Source: Beroe ovata
Lineage: Eukaryota; Ctenophora; Nuda; Beroida; Beroidae
NCBI GenBank assembly: GCA_946803715.1
Contig: CAMPET010000002.1
Span: 1,090,436 to 1,146,394, forward strand
DNA: 55,959 nt
Direction: 5' to 3'
In this document: in pieces, positions 12,755-26,879 of the stretch
How the letters are laid out: the number at the start of each line of letters is the position of its first letter
Numbering within the stretch: the first letter of the stretch is position 1
Notes under the pieces: generated by a model
Database searches by the model: none
Told to the model about the DNA's origin: nothing
What the model saw: the letters and a program-made list of their open reading frames with translations, nothing else
Program-made: the position numbers and the translations under genes

Positions 12755-12961
12755 TGATTTTACAGCTGGGATTCATTTGTGCTCTGTTTTATTTTATCGT
12801 TGATTAGTTGGTTCGGTTACTGTTCCCGCTAATTATTTTGTTGTGTCATTAATGACCATCACACTTTAAAATTCGAAAGTAGCATTCATAATGAACCCCA
12901 CAGTTTGTAGATTTTCATTATGCAACGTAAGTCGTGACCATTACAATGAATAGTAGTAGTT

Positions 12962-13513
12962 ATGGAGATAAACGACCAGAATCTGCAAGCGTTGTCCAGT
13001 TACCTGCAGCAAACATTGAACCCCTCACTGGACAGCAGGAAACAGGGTAAATAAACGCTGCCACTCAATTCTTTATGGCAATGGAACTGGCGATCTGATT
13101 GTTGTAGTTAGTTTTGAAAATGCGGGAACAAAATTGCAAGTGAACGTACAATTCGTTGTATTGTGATAAATCACGCTGTAACATCCCCTCTCTTTCTTCC
13201 CAGCGGAGAAAGATCTCGCGACCGTGGAATGTCAGCAGAATTTCCCTGTACTCCTGCTCAAGCTAGTGTCACTGGAAACTGTCGATCTTGCTGTGAGAGT
13301 TGCTGGTACGTGTTGCTGTGATGTTGTTTCAGTTGTATGAGTTTCATCTGAGAAAAAGTCGTTAATTGCTGCGATGGAATACCAAGTATTTTTTAAGAGT
13401 TGCGCGTTTCATCCTTAAATCAATGGAAATGAAGGAATATACAGCAATGGAGTACCAAGTATTAATCAAATATTTGAGAGCGTCATTTTGATTTCCACCG
13501 GCTACCAAAATCC

Positions 13514-13558
<45 letters not shown>

Positions 13559-16500
13559 NACACACACACACACACACACAGGTGCTGTTTATTTCAAGAA
13601 CATGGTAAAGCGACTGTGGCGTGTTGATAGTGAAGATAAGCTACATGCAGAGGATAGAGTCCAAGTGAAGACGCTGATTGTCGATTTGATGTTAACAAGC
13701 CCTGAATCCATACAAAAACAGGTGATTTATCACTCCCATAGGTAGCTGTGGTGAGATTGGCTCGATTCAATATGACACCTCTATTACCACTTATCATGAA
13801 CGCGACGTGCTGGAAAAGTTACCTCACTCCCTTTTTCAACTATTGCCCAACTTTGCCACTGACGCAATATTATGAATCTAAAACGGAAGGCGCGAGTACA
13901 TTGTTTTTGAGAGACGCGCGCATGAAATTGATTTGCCGCGGCGGCCACGCGCGTTTACTTTTTGATAATGTGGATTTGACGAATGAATCTTGGACATTTC
14001 AGCTGAGCGACGCGATAACGTTAATTGGAGCTGAGGACTTCCCAGAAAAATGGACTAATTTGATAAGTGGGATGGTCGAGCAGTTCAAGACCAAGAACTT
14101 CCACATCATCAATGGGGTACTGCAGACTGCCCATAGCCTCTTCAAACGGTACTACAACTGGAGTTGTTCAAGCTTAACTTTATCAGCAATTATTTCCAAT
14201 AGATTGTCAATATGATATCCCCGGCAGGTATCGGTACGAAATGCGTTCGGATGAACTTTTCACCGAAATCAAGTTTGTTATTGAGAATTTTGGGGAGCCA
14301 CTCACCCTGTTATTCGAGGTAATACCCCAAAACCACGCCCAGATTCGAATCACACACCCTTGAACACTGCTACCGTCCATATAAACCATGTCCCATTGTC
14401 CCATCCTTGGATGTGTAATCTATACTGTTGTCAGAGCAGTGTTAAATCGATAACATCATGAATTATGTCCAGGAAACACTACAACTTGCCGAACAGCACG
14501 CTTCCGACGTGAGCGCTCTCAAAATCATATTCAACTCGTTGGTCACGATATCCAAGTGTTTCTACTCCCTCAACTACCAAGATTTGCCAGAATTCTTCGA
14601 AGATAACATGGCACGGTGGTTCCCCAAATTTCTCCCTCTCCTCAAGTTACAGAATAAGCTGCTCTTCACTGATGTTAGTTACTGAGATCATGACTTAATT
14701 ACATTCAAAGTGGGAATGTTAGTTTAAGTAAGCGGGACGTTGTCAGTTTCTTTTTTTGATAACTCCACACAACTGATTAATTACAGGACGCTGAAGAAGT
14801 TGGCCTACTTGAGATGCTCAAGTCACAAGTGTGTGAAAATGTTGCTCTCTACGCACAGAAATACGACGAGGAGTTTGCTCCCTTCCTTCCCGGCTTTGTG
14901 GAGGCTGTGTGGGAGCTACTCCTTTCCACATCACAAGAGGTAACCAATCGACAATCATAGCTCTCCTTTGTTTCTGTCTCAATACTTTGTGAACTGATAA
15001 ATGGAGATACGTATTGCCATGCATAAGGGTCGCATGTCGTAGAAAGTTGAGTTCATGGAAACGCAAAGGATCGCGCCATTGTACATTTTACCGTATATCA
15101 GACACTAATGGTCACAATAGTGGTTTTCACTCCAAGCTAACCCCTGCCCAACTTCCGATTATTCTATTTCAGGTGAAATACGACTTATTGGTGAGCAATG
15201 CTATCAAATTCCTGACTTCCGTCGCTGAACGGCCACAATATTCGGAGTTGTTCGGCAACGAGGAGATCCTGGAGAACATCTGCAAGAAAGTTCTAGTTCC
15301 CAACATGAAACTACGAGGTGATAAATACAATTTCCATAATTCAACTAAGTCATCAACTTAACACAACTCGTCTCAAACCCACATATCCCTAACTCTGAAT
15401 AGTAACTCCTGCCCAGAGTCGGACGTTGAACTATTTGAAGACAACCCGTTCCAATATATCAGAGCGGATGTTGAGGGCTCAGATGCCGAGACTAGGCGGA
15501 GATCAGCCAGTGATTTCGTTCGTGCATTGTGCAAAGTGAAGGAACAATCCATATCAACCATATTCTCTAGTTATCTCGGGCATTTGATCGAGGTAGAGTG
15601 CCCGGGGATGCCCAATTCATAACCCATATTTTCATTGTGATAACACCCTAAAAACTCGGAGATATATCCTGCTCATCTCAGGAGTATACTAAGGATCCCT
15701 CTCACAAATGGATCGACAAAGAAGCGGCGATTTACATTGTTATTTCCCTTGCCGTTAAAACGAAAACGGAGCGACATGGCGCCACAACGTCTAGCTCCTT
15801 CATCAATCTATCCGACTTCTACAATAATCAGATAAAGACAGAGCTTGCCAGTGGCAATTGTCATCCGATTGTCAAGTCAGCCGCTATCAAATATGTCATG
15901 ACATTCAGGTCAGTTATCAGTATTTGGCAGAATGCCACAGCGATTAATGCTATCTGGCCAAAATACGAAGATGCAGCAATCTGCAATATTATGGATATCC
16001 CCTAATCCGAGTATAAGATCTCATATTAGTGACCCACCCTTCCTCCCCACAGATCGACACTACCCCGTGACGTGACCATCTCTACCATCCCTCTCTTAGC
16101 ACAACTTATAGCGGACAAATGCATTGTCGTGCACAGCTACGCAGCAACAGCTATCGAGAAGATTCTGATTATCAACCTTCCCAATTTCACTCCTGTAACA
16201 TCGGCTGAGGTAGCCTCATCATTCGAGGTCATGTTGACCAATCTGTTCGGATCATTCGCAGTGGAAGGAAGCGCTGAAAATGAGGTAGGAAGTTGACCAT
16301 TGAGTGTGTATTGTGTATTGTGTGCCAAACACATTGTGAATGTGGCGATGAGAGGGAAACATGCACACTGCACACCCTGTTATGTACACACCCTGTTATG
16401 TGCACACTGCACACCCTGTCCAGATTGCACTGTTCTGGTTTGTACAGTGAACACACTGCAGTAGATACTGCACAGTTCTGTGTTTACACATGACACAATG

Positions 16501-18874
16501 TTTACACATGTTCACACCGACTATAATTCTATTTGCAGTACCTGATGAAACTTGTGATGAGGAGTGTATCACTGATGAAGGATCAGCTGCCACCGAGCCT
16601 AGTTCAGCATCTCATCACTGCTCTGACAGCTAAACTTGGGGAGATATGCAAAAACCCGAGTAAACCACACTTTAACCACTACGTTTTCGAAACGTTCTCA
16701 TGTTTGATCAGAGGGACATGTACCCAACACCCAGCCAACATAGCTGGTAAATACCAATCACCATGTACATTGTGCATTGTGCAAATGTACATTGTGCAAA
16801 TGTACATTGTGCAGATAACAATGTACAATTGTAGTAGTGTTGCTGTTCTGAAGAATGCCCTGTACAGACGTGTACATTATACTAATACTATGATCGTTGT
16901 TCCCGTCTTACACTCACGGCTACTCCCATGTTCAGCATTCGAGGCAGTCCTGTTTCCCGCGTTCCAAGAGATACTCCAGAAGGATGTCACGGAGTTTATA
17001 CCATATACATTCCAGGTACACGGTGTTTGCATTAATTGTACAATGTATAATTACTGTGTATAATATACACACTGTGTACTTCACACATCGCATGCACCAA
17101 TGGCGTGTACTAATGCCACGCAACATGTCCAATGTTGTAACCCTGGTTGATGGTGTGCCCTAGTTCAGTTCGTCTAAACCGCTGATGCAAACTGCGAACG
17201 AAATTCTCGACAGGGTCTATCATCAATAGACGAATTTCAGTCCGACCCTTCCCACAAACGTTTGACATTTTCCAGGTGTTATCACTGATGCTGGAACTCC
17301 AGAACAAGCCGATACCACCGCAGTACATGGCTCTATTTCCCTTCCTCCTCTCCCCTCAGCTTTGGGAGCGACCCGGGTCTATTCCCCCTCTCACCAGACT
17401 CATACAGGCGTACATCGAGAAAACCCCAGAAGGGGTTAAGGATAGTGTGAACAGTATCCTTGGGATTTTCCAGGTTTGTGCTGTGGGGTTACTGTGTCAA
17501 AGTGAGTTTGCTGTGTGACAGGGAATTTGCTGCGTCACAGGGGGTTTACTGTGTCAAAGTGAGTTTGCTGTGTGACAGGGAATTTGCTGCGTCACAGGGG
17601 GTTTACTGTTTCACTGTCACAGGGGGTTTGCTGTGTCACAGGGGATTTACTGTGTCACAGGGAGGTTTTCTGTGTCACAGTGGGTTGCTGTGCCACAGGA
17701 TGGTAATTCTCGGTATATGTCAATGTGTGGCTCATTTCTGTGTTGCGAGTCACATTATGTGCATCGTAACACACCGATATTTTCAGAAACTGATTGCGTC
17801 GCGGTCAAATGATCACTATGGATTTTTCCTGCTAAACACCATGATTGAGCACATGGATAAGAATGTTATGCAGTCTTTCCTCAAGAGTGTCTTCATTCTG
17901 CTCTTCCAAAGGATGCAGTCAAGTGAGTTTGGACCTATGAATCTGCAACTGATTTACAATTGAGTACGAACAATGTATCAGATTCCTCCGACATCAACGT
18001 GTTTTCGTTATTTCCCTGTTCTATTTCCAGGCAAAACTACTAAGTTCATGAAGAATTTCATCGTTTTCATGTCGCTGTTTGCCGGGAAGATTGGCGCAAA
18101 TGTCCTGATTGAGACAATTGATGGGGTTCAGGCAGGACTCTTTGGAAATGTTGTCGAGAAGATCTTTATCGCGGAATTGCAAAAAATTTCAGGTTCGCAT
18201 ATTCCGTTTGATTTTGACTCAGAAACAACAACGAACACAATGAAATCGTTCTCACTGACAATGACACTGATGTTCATGTTGTTTGTTGAGCGTCATTACA
18301 TACTGACACTGTGTACACACAGGCGACACAGAGCAGAAGATAGCGGCAGTTGGTGTTATAAAGATTCTGACAGAGGGTCCTGCTATGCTCAATGAAAACT
18401 ATGTGAAGTATTGGGCTCCCCTTCTCGATGCTCTTGTTCACATGTTCGAGGAATCAGTCGACACTTCAATACCACAGGTTATACGCCACATGCTTCATGA
18501 GTCACAGTTCTTCTGAGTGATTTAGAGTGATAGGTGGATATGAATCATACCAAGGATGCCTGTTGACTGTCGATACTAATGCCACCAGCCTCACAATGCT
18601 GCACATTCCCCAGGATGAGCATTTTATCGAGATAGACGACACACCGGGCTATACAACTGCGTTTAATCAACTCGTTTTCGCCACCAAGAAGCCGCTTGAC
18701 CCCTTTGCGGGGACTGTACCCGACACTAAGAAACATCTAGCGGAAAGTTTGCAGAAACTGAGTGTGAGGTACCCCGGCAAGCTGCAGCCACTTATTCAGA
18801 GTGGCGTGAAGCCGCCGGCAATAACCAAAATCCAGGAATACCTTAGGGCGGCTAACATCGTTTCGTTAAACTAG
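12962..18874 (+). CDS. CSE1L: Exportin-2 (CSE1L/CAS), importin-alpha re-exporter
   Basis: Eighteen exons: 12962-13046, 13204-13305, 13582-13721, 14003-14148, 14228-14318, 14473-14673, 14787-14939, 15173-15317, 15417-15592, 15682-15908, 16053-16284, 16539-16746, 16936-17015, 17276-17473, 17787-17922, 18031-18192, 18323-18477 and 18614-18874. They total 2898 bp, 965 residues (family about 970), with every phase matching. Landmarks along the HEAT superhelix: the importin-beta N-terminal domain ([31 protein letters not shown]), [50 protein letters not shown], the Cse1 C-terminal region [39 protein letters not shown] and [19 protein letters not shown]. It returns importin-alpha to the cytoplasm with RanGTP. 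Intron 2 contains a CA repeat broken by an N (13559), intron 13 carries a small inverted-repeat element, and intron 14 a minisatellite. Confidence 0.96.
13517..13580. repeat. (CA)n microsatellite with an N, CSE1L intron 2
   Basis: A CA dinucleotide run that directly supplies the polypyrimidine-poor acceptor ACACACAG of exon 3. The N at 13559 is an assembly join inside the repeat. Confidence 0.9.
17169..17234 (-). mobile_element. Short copy of inverted-repeat element family A in CSE1L intron 13
   Basis: Ends TTCGTCTA...TAGACGAA, with the family-A core GAAATTCTCGACAGGGTCTATCATC in reverse orientation. It is about 66 bp, shorter than the 84-114 bp copies at 41-42 kb and 54 kb. Confidence 0.7.
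17478..17702 (+). repeat. Minisatellite in CSE1L intron 14
   Basis: About ten copies of a roughly 20-40 bp unit related to GGGTTTGCTGTGTCACAGG, including an exact higher-order repeat of about 60 bp. Each unit ends CACAG|G, which looks like a weak acceptor. Confidence 0.85.
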
Positions 18875-19522
18875 ATTGAGTTGAGCTACGTAATACTAAT
18901 AGTAATACTAATAGTAATACTGATTTAAGCCATGCAATCACAAATGATTTATATCTCCACTGCCCCAGCAGCATTAAAATCTGGATCCGGATAAAATTTA
19001 TTGCGGAAAAGTTGAGAGATTTAACTTTATGCTCTGTTTAGGACTAAAAACTCGAATTTTTACTTTTCATTAAGGTTTTTGTTTTTATTTTCGATCGAGA
19101 ATGTCTCGCGGAACATGGTTTAGTGAAACTCCTATTTGTTATTTATTCTAAGTGAAAAATGGGTGGAGCAGCACTTCCTTTTCTATAATATGAAACCTGT
19201 TCTCGTGGTTGTATTGAGGGCTTGAATTTATCAATAACACAAGAATAGCTATCGTTTTTTATTTTTTACACCAATCTGAATAAAAATAGTCAGATTTTAT
19301 CTGACCTCAGTTTCTCGCGCGCGGCGCGCGCGCCTTCATCGATGAAGGCGCGCTCGCGCGAGAAACAGGTCAGGTAACATCTGACAAAATAAAAAGATGT
19401 GACTTTTGATTTGGAAAAAGCCCGTTTTCAGCTTTCTAATTTTGGGGTCTAAAATCAATGAAAAATAGGAGTCATTCACATGTCGCATCTTGATCTATAA
19501 TCATGTGCGGTTGTTCATCACT
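18875..19522. other. Convergent intergenic region downstream of CSE1L
   Basis: AT-rich 3' flanks of CSE1L (+) and the minus-strand gene ending at 19523. It holds the palindromic element at 19289-19385 and nothing else that I can support. Confidence 0.6.
19289..19385. mobile_element. 97-bp near-perfect palindromic element
   Basis: Arms GTCAGATTTTATCTGACC... and ...GGTCAGGTAACATCTGAC meet at CATCGATG (about 19336-19343), through GAGAAA and GCGCG blocks. Possible 6-bp flanking repeat AAAATA on both sides, though that sequence is low complexity. A non-autonomous foldback or MITE-type element. Confidence 0.65.
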
Positions 19523-20689
19523 TCAGACCACAAGCCCCATGGCTCTGTAGAAATTGTCCAATTGCGGCTCGGGGCTCGAATGGGCAATATTCAATTTTGT
19601 CCGGTTATTGAGATTAGTGTTTGTTGCACGATCATAAACGCATAGCTGTGACATCGAGATATTGCAGTTGCTCGTTTTCTCTGTTTGGAGGTGAAGTTCA
19701 GAGTTCCTGATTAGCCCAGCTATGAAATCACTGATCACCGGGATCAATTCCTCGTGTGTGTCTGTCCGCACTGCACTGAGATCCATGTTGCTCTTCTGTT
19801 GCAGCTCGTTAAGGTTGCGTGACAGCTCCAAAATACGGTCGTCGTGTGAGTCGTAACACGTGACACCATCTGCTGACGTGTTGTCATTGGTGCTCTCGAT
19901 AGAGTGAGTTCTTTGGACCATTGAGACGTTCACTTCCGCTTCTTCGGGGAAGCTGATCAGCTCAAACTCCTCTGATTCAAGGACAGATGGGTGTGAACGT
20001 TGCGTCGGTTGGGTGTCATCGTCAGCTAAGTGACTGGAAATAGTTTGGGATGTTGAAAGTGGTGACAGAACTCAGATAGAATTGATTTGATTCCTCAAAA
20101 ACTCCCGAATGCAATGACGGCTTACCCAAGACAGCTAAAGACGTGTTTGGTTGTCCCGTTTACCGGTGGGTAGAATGTCCGCTGTTCTTTCACACGTACC
20201 CTGAGAGAGGGAATGAAGAGTTCATTCCAGTGGATTACGGGAACTATTATTTGATGATGTCCGTATTTATTAGACTTACGTTTCGGGCTGGTCATATTTG
20301 AAGTAAGAAGAATACTGTCTTGGTAAGGCCTCCTCCTGATCCTCATTTTCCAGGGACAGGAGTCTCACTTCGTCTAACCTAACGTCCATTGGCTCGTCTT
20401 CCACTTCATGAGCAGAGATATCGTCTCTTGAACCTGAAACCTGAACCCTTTCTTTTCGGCTTTTTTCAGTTAAATTTTGAATTTATTAACACGTTTCATA
20501 CAATTATCAAGCACTTGAAATAACGCCTTTCTCAATTGTCGCCATTCTCAATTTAGTATTCGAACCTGTAAGTGATAGAGTCTCGGCTGGTATTTTGTCG
20601 TAGAGAGTTTGGTGGCAGTCAGATCTTGAAATCGCCGTTTCAATCCTATCGTATCCCATTTGCATTTGCGCACTACATCCACACCCCAT
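19523..20689 (-). CDS. Unrecognised acidic protein with N-terminal dual-acylation motif MGCGCS
   Basis: Four exons: 20566-20689 (ATG at 20689), 20280-20433, 20126-20200 and 19523-20033 (stop). They give 864 bp and 287 residues, with phases 1, 2, 2 agreeing. The start MGCGCSAQMQMG fits an N-myristoylation site (Gly2, Ser6) plus palmitoylatable Cys3 and Cys5, so the protein is probably anchored to the inner face of membranes (inference). The rest is hydrophilic and acidic (EVEDEPMDVRLDEVRLLSLE, SVLESEEFELISFPEE), with a short possible coiled coil DRILELSRNLNELQQKS and an ending NFYRAMGLVV. It has no transmembrane segment and no recognised domain. It is convergent with CSE1L, and its start faces the histone cluster. 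Other MGC-type lipid-anchored proteins share only the N-terminus, so no family is assigned. Confidence 0.7.
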
Positions 20690-21600
20690 TGCTCATACGC
20701 CTTGAAATTGAAAGACTCCTTCTTCGAAAAAAACGGTATAATTCACCGGCTCGTGCAACAGAACAATATTCAACGGCTGAGGCATATATCATCGAATTTG
20801 GAATTCAAACTCGCGCGGCCGCGCGCGTTCCTCTGCAAAGTTATTTTCGAGAATATGATTCAACTTCAAGATCAAGGCGCGCAGCGCGTTGTCAAAATTT
20901 CGTTGCGCGCGCAAGCTTATTCTCGCGGCCAGCTTTCCGCTTTNTTTACATTTCGGCGAAATATAATTCATATTTCTGGAGATGCTCTTTTAACAATCAA
21001 TTTTAATATCTTATTAATTTTTTAATCAACTGGTGATGCCATTTTTTGGAAGTATAGATATCTAAATATGTTGTATTAATGAGAGTTCAACTTTGGAAAA
21101 GCTAAAAGTGAAGATTTTCTGACTTGGGGTCGAGCAGCACGCGCGCCGCGCGCGTTTAGCGACCTTGTCGGACACGAATGTGTACAAAATGGTCCCATAT
21201 CAAGATACTTTTGCTAAGGGACCTTGTGGAACACCGTACAATTTTTCGCGGTATAACCAGCGACATGAATGATAACAGCGACATGAATCGACGCATTTTT
21301 CACTTTTCAGACACGTACTGATATAGATACAAAATTACAAATTAGGGCGATCCGGATTTAGTAAAAGCCGCAGTTTTTTCAACTAAGTCATTCCAGGCTG
21401 ACTTCATGATTCAGTCATTTAAAGTACGAACTTCACAGAGTGGTGATATTTGTCCAGATTTGATGTGACTGTGTCCACTTGAGTGCGAGCAACAACACAC
21501 CCCGCAATAACGCAACGTGGGATTATGACACAAAGGATTGTGCGTACAACTTGAAGACATATCCCCGAGCAAAATAAAATAACCAATCAAAGCGCGTTTT
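20690..21600. other. Repeat-rich interval upstream of the histone cluster
   Basis: Contains GCGCGCG palindromes at 20813-20830, 20878-20935 and 21140-21160, resembling decayed inverted-repeat elements (TTTCGTTGCGCGCGCAAGCTTATTCTC recalls the core of family A), and a single N at 20944. No supported gene. Confidence 0.5.
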
Positions 21601-21611
21601 GAATTAGAATC

Positions 21612-21690
21612 TACCAATCAGAGCAGTGTATATTCTGCGCGACGATTGGCTGAATGACTGATTCCTAGCGCAAAATTGGTATAAATACAT
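21612..21690 (+). promoter_or_regulatory. Histone H3 promoter elements
   Basis: CCAAT-type motifs in both orientations (ACCAATCAGAG near 21613 and GATTGGC near 21644) precede a TATAAATA box at 21680-21687, about 86 bp before the H3 start codon. Confidence 0.6.
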
Positions 21691-21703
21691 CCCCATTTCA
21701 TAA

Positions 21704-22183
<480 letters not shown>

Positions 22184-22210
22184 TCTGTGCTCCCCGCACA
22201 GATCAAAAAC

Positions 22211-22226
22211 GGTGCTTTTCAGCGCC
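22211..22226 (+). terminator. Histone H3 3' stem-loop
   Basis: GGTGCT-TTTC-AGCGCC, a 6-bp stem with a UUUC loop, preceded by AAAAAC and followed by CCCACA. It lies 27 bp after the stop, as expected for SLBP-dependent 3' processing. Confidence 0.9.
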
Positions 22227-22683
22227 CCACAAATCAAGATGAATATCTTACCACCTTGAAACTTGTGTATGTCAGTGTGTTCAGAGCTTCACCTGGTTCA
22301 ACACAATAGGTACATGTTGTCTATTGTTGGCAGTATTCGATCACGGCTCAGGTTTCGGGTATGATCAAAAATCAAGTTGATATGTTGATCAGTAACGGCC
22401 CGTTTGTTTTCATTTGTGTAGGACTCCAGCCGGCCTACAGTAACTGTTGCATGAGTGAATGTCGCATTATGTATTCCATTCTCAGCAGAGCTCCTAGTCG
22501 TATTGTGGCTGGGCATCAGTTATGCAATTATACGTGTTCATTTAAAAATGCATCAGGGGAGCTTGTTGCCTGCACGTCTATAATTCTAGTTAATGCAATG
22601 AGAAAGAAATAGGTTCAATAAATTCCTTATTACTGAGAAATAATTAGTAGTGTAGAGCAAGATTTTTCTTTTGCTTTTTATGG

Positions 22684-22699
22684 GGCTTTTAGAAAAGCC
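22684..22699 (-). terminator. Histone H2B 3' stem-loop
   Basis: Read on the minus strand: GGCTTT-TCTA-AAAGCC, followed by CCAT. It is 32 bp past the H2B stop. The loop UCUA still fits the general UYUN consensus. Confidence 0.85.
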
Positions 22700-22731
22700 A
22701 TTTGTTTATCTGAGTGACAATTTGAGGTTAT

Positions 22732-23106
22732 TTACTTGGCAGATGAGGATGTGTACTTGGTAACTGCCTTGGTTCCCTCAGAGACAGCATGCTTAGCCAG
22801 CTCTCCGGGGAGAAGTAGCCTCACGGCAGTCTGAACTTCTCTTGAGGAGATGGTTTTCCTGCTGTTGTAGTGTCCGAGTCTGGATGCCTCTCCAGCAATC
22901 CTCTCAAAAATGTCATTCACAAACGAGTTCATGATAGACATTCCCTTGGAACTGATACCAGTGTCAGGGTGAACTTGCTTCAGGACTTTGTAGATGTAGA
23001 TGGAATACGATTCCTTCCTCTTTCGCTTGCGTTTTTTATCTCCGGCCACCCTACCAGCTTTCTTTCCTGACTTCTTCTCTGCTTTCTTTCCGGCAACGGG
23101 AGGCAT
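22732..23106 (-). CDS. H2B: Histone H2B
   Basis: Single exon of 124 residues. A basic tail ([20 protein letters not shown], then [20 protein letters not shown]) leads into the H2B fold with [30 protein letters not shown]-type sequence and [20 protein letters not shown], the H2B signature. The end is KYTSSSAK, with the lysine normally ubiquitinated in the KAVTKYTSS context present. It is transcribed divergently from H2A across a 339-bp spacer and pairs with H2A in the nucleosome. Confidence 0.97.
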   Translation of the reverse strand: MPPVAGKKAEKKSGKKAGRVAGDKKRKRKRKESYSIYIYKVLKQVHPDTGISSKGMSIMNSFVNDIFERIAGEASRLGHYNSRKTISSREVQTAVRLLLPGELAKHAVSEGTKAVTKYTSSSAK

Positions 23107-23823
<717 letters not shown>

Positions 23824-23849
23824 ACAGTTGTCTATTTCGGAGGCCAAAC

Positions 23850-23865
23850 GGTGCTTTTAAGCGCC
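23850..23865 (+). terminator. Histone H2A 3' stem-loop
   Basis: GGTGCT-TTTA-AGCGCC, 26 bp after the stop, with CCAAAC before it and CCCACA after it. The stem is the same as in H3; the loop is UUUA. Confidence 0.88.
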
Positions 23866-24336
23866 CCCACATCTCAAAAAAGAACCTAATCTTCTATCTA
23901 GCTAATACACTCAAAATATGAGTACTACTAAATTAATGCTTTAACATTGATTCTCAGCATAAATATAGTTGCTACAAGTCGTTCCACATACCTATAACAT
24001 ACAACTAAGGTACATGAAACCGATAAAACATTGGACGAAAGCATTCACGTTACCGAACTAAGGTATCAAGGCAATGAATTGGAGAATATTGTACAAATAT
24101 AAAGAAAGCATGTACAAATCACTCGTCATTAGCAACAAAAATTGGTGCCTCAGACTCTTCAAACTTCACACCCCAAGATTAGAAACTCAGAATATTGTAC
24201 AAGTCAAACGTGAATTGCGGAATGCATTCTAAATTAGTTTTCAAATCCTGTGGTTCCGTTAATGATAAAATGTGAGAATTGTACATCAGAAAAAACTATA
24301 TTTATGTGAAAATTTTCTTTCATGTTTATTATCGGG
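23866..24336. other. Spacer between H2A and H1 3' ends
   Basis: AT-rich, convergent 3' flanks. Apart from the two histone stem-loops at its edges I see no feature. Confidence 0.6.
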
Positions 24337-24352
24337 GGCTTTAAGAAAAGCC
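24337..24352 (-). terminator. Histone H1 3' stem-loop
   Basis: Minus strand GGCTTT-TCTT-AAAGCC, preceded by TGAAAC and followed by CCCC. It is 34 bp past the H1 stop. Confidence 0.82.
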
Positions 24353-24386
24353 GTTTCAGGAAAAGCAAGCCGATACGCTAGGACGC

Positions 24387-24860
24387 TTATTTCTTGGAGG
24401 TCTTTTTTACTGTTGATTTTTTCACAGCCGGCTTTTTTGCCTTCTTGGCGACAGTTTTCTTCGGCGTACTAGCTTTCTTTGGAGTACTTGATTTCTTAGT
24501 AGTTGTTTTCTTAGCCGCTGTTTTTTTCGTGGGCGTCTTGCTCACAGCTGTTGTCTTCTTCGAGACAGACTTCTTGGCAACCGGTTTCTTCTTAGCCTCA
24601 GTCTTAGCAGCAAGTTTGAATGAACCAGATGCACCAGTTCCCTTAGCTTGGATCAGTTGTCCTGATAGAATTCCTCTCTTCAAAGCAAGTTTGAGATGTG
24701 TACCAGCACTCTCGCTGACCTTGTAGTTAGCCTGGATATACTTCAGTATTGCCTGGCGTGAACTCCCGCTTCTCTCCTTGAGTGCTGCAATAGCAGCATC
24801 GATCATCTGTGAGTACTTGGGGTGCTCAGCTGGTGCCTTTTTCGTAGCTTTGGAGGACAT
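24387..24860 (-). CDS. H1: Linker histone H1
   Basis: Single exon of 157 residues. A short N-tail leads to a winged-helix globular domain at about residues 13-90 ([64 protein letters not shown]). A lysine/alanine/proline-rich C-tail follows, with repeated T/S-PKK-type motifs ([22 protein letters not shown]) that suit CDK phosphorylation and minor-groove binding. It binds linker DNA and compacts chromatin. It is shorter than vertebrate H1 (about 210) because the C-tail is short. Its 3' end converges with that of H2A, and it lies in the cluster with its own stem-loop. Confidence 0.95.
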   Translation of the reverse strand: MSSKATKKAPAEHPKYSQMIDAAIAALKERSGSSRQAILKYIQANYKVSESAGTHLKLALKRGILSGQLIQAKGTGASGSFKLAAKTEAKKKPVAKKSVSKKTTAVSKTPTKKTAAKKTTTKKSSTPKKASTPKKTVAKKAKKPAVKKSTVKKTSKK

Positions 24861-26385
<1,525 letters not shown>

Positions 26386-26415
26386 GCGCTCGTCGAGCTC
26401 AGCTCACCACAAAAC

Positions 26416-26431
26416 GGCTTTTTTAAAAGCC
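26416..26431 (+). terminator. Histone H4 3' stem-loop
   Basis: GGCTTT-TTTA-AAAGCC, preceded by CAAAAC and followed by CCAT. The stem matches H2B and H1, not H3 and H2A. Confidence 0.88.
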
Positions 26432-26879
26432 CCATATTTCTCAAAAGATTTCAACGATCATTATTTTTCACTCAATCTTATTCATCATGGTCATAGTAAT
26501 CATTTGAAACTAATTTGAGCGCATTATTTTGTAGGAAGACTATGCATTTCCCAGTTGACAAGTTCAAGATGCTGCACTGAAACTTAAAGCATAATAAATG
26601 CCACCAGATGATTTAAAGAACTGACTTCGAAGCAAATTTTGCATTAACCTTTGAATTTTGCATTTAGCTTTGAATGGCCTTTTGAGCACAATTTCAAGTC
26701 ATACACGTGTTGAAGTAACCACTTGTCACAAGTAAATATTAAAATATCTAGTAAATATATGAGTATGAAGAGTAGAAAATAATTTACTGGTGTACCCACT
26801 TAAAAACGGTATCAACAACCTCAACCTACATTGTACAGTGTATAAGTATACACACTGTAATACAGTACAGACCCTGCTC
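26432..26879. other. Spacer between H4 and the KH-repeat gene 3' end
   Basis: AT-rich convergent 3' flanks, with short TACACTGTA-type palindromes at 26830-26870. No gene seen. Confidence 0.5.

Noticed and set aside
20789-21025. Overlapping frames rich in Arg/Ala around 20.8-21.0 kb
   Set aside because: Produced by GCGCG-rich decayed repeat sequence with an N; no splice or homology support.
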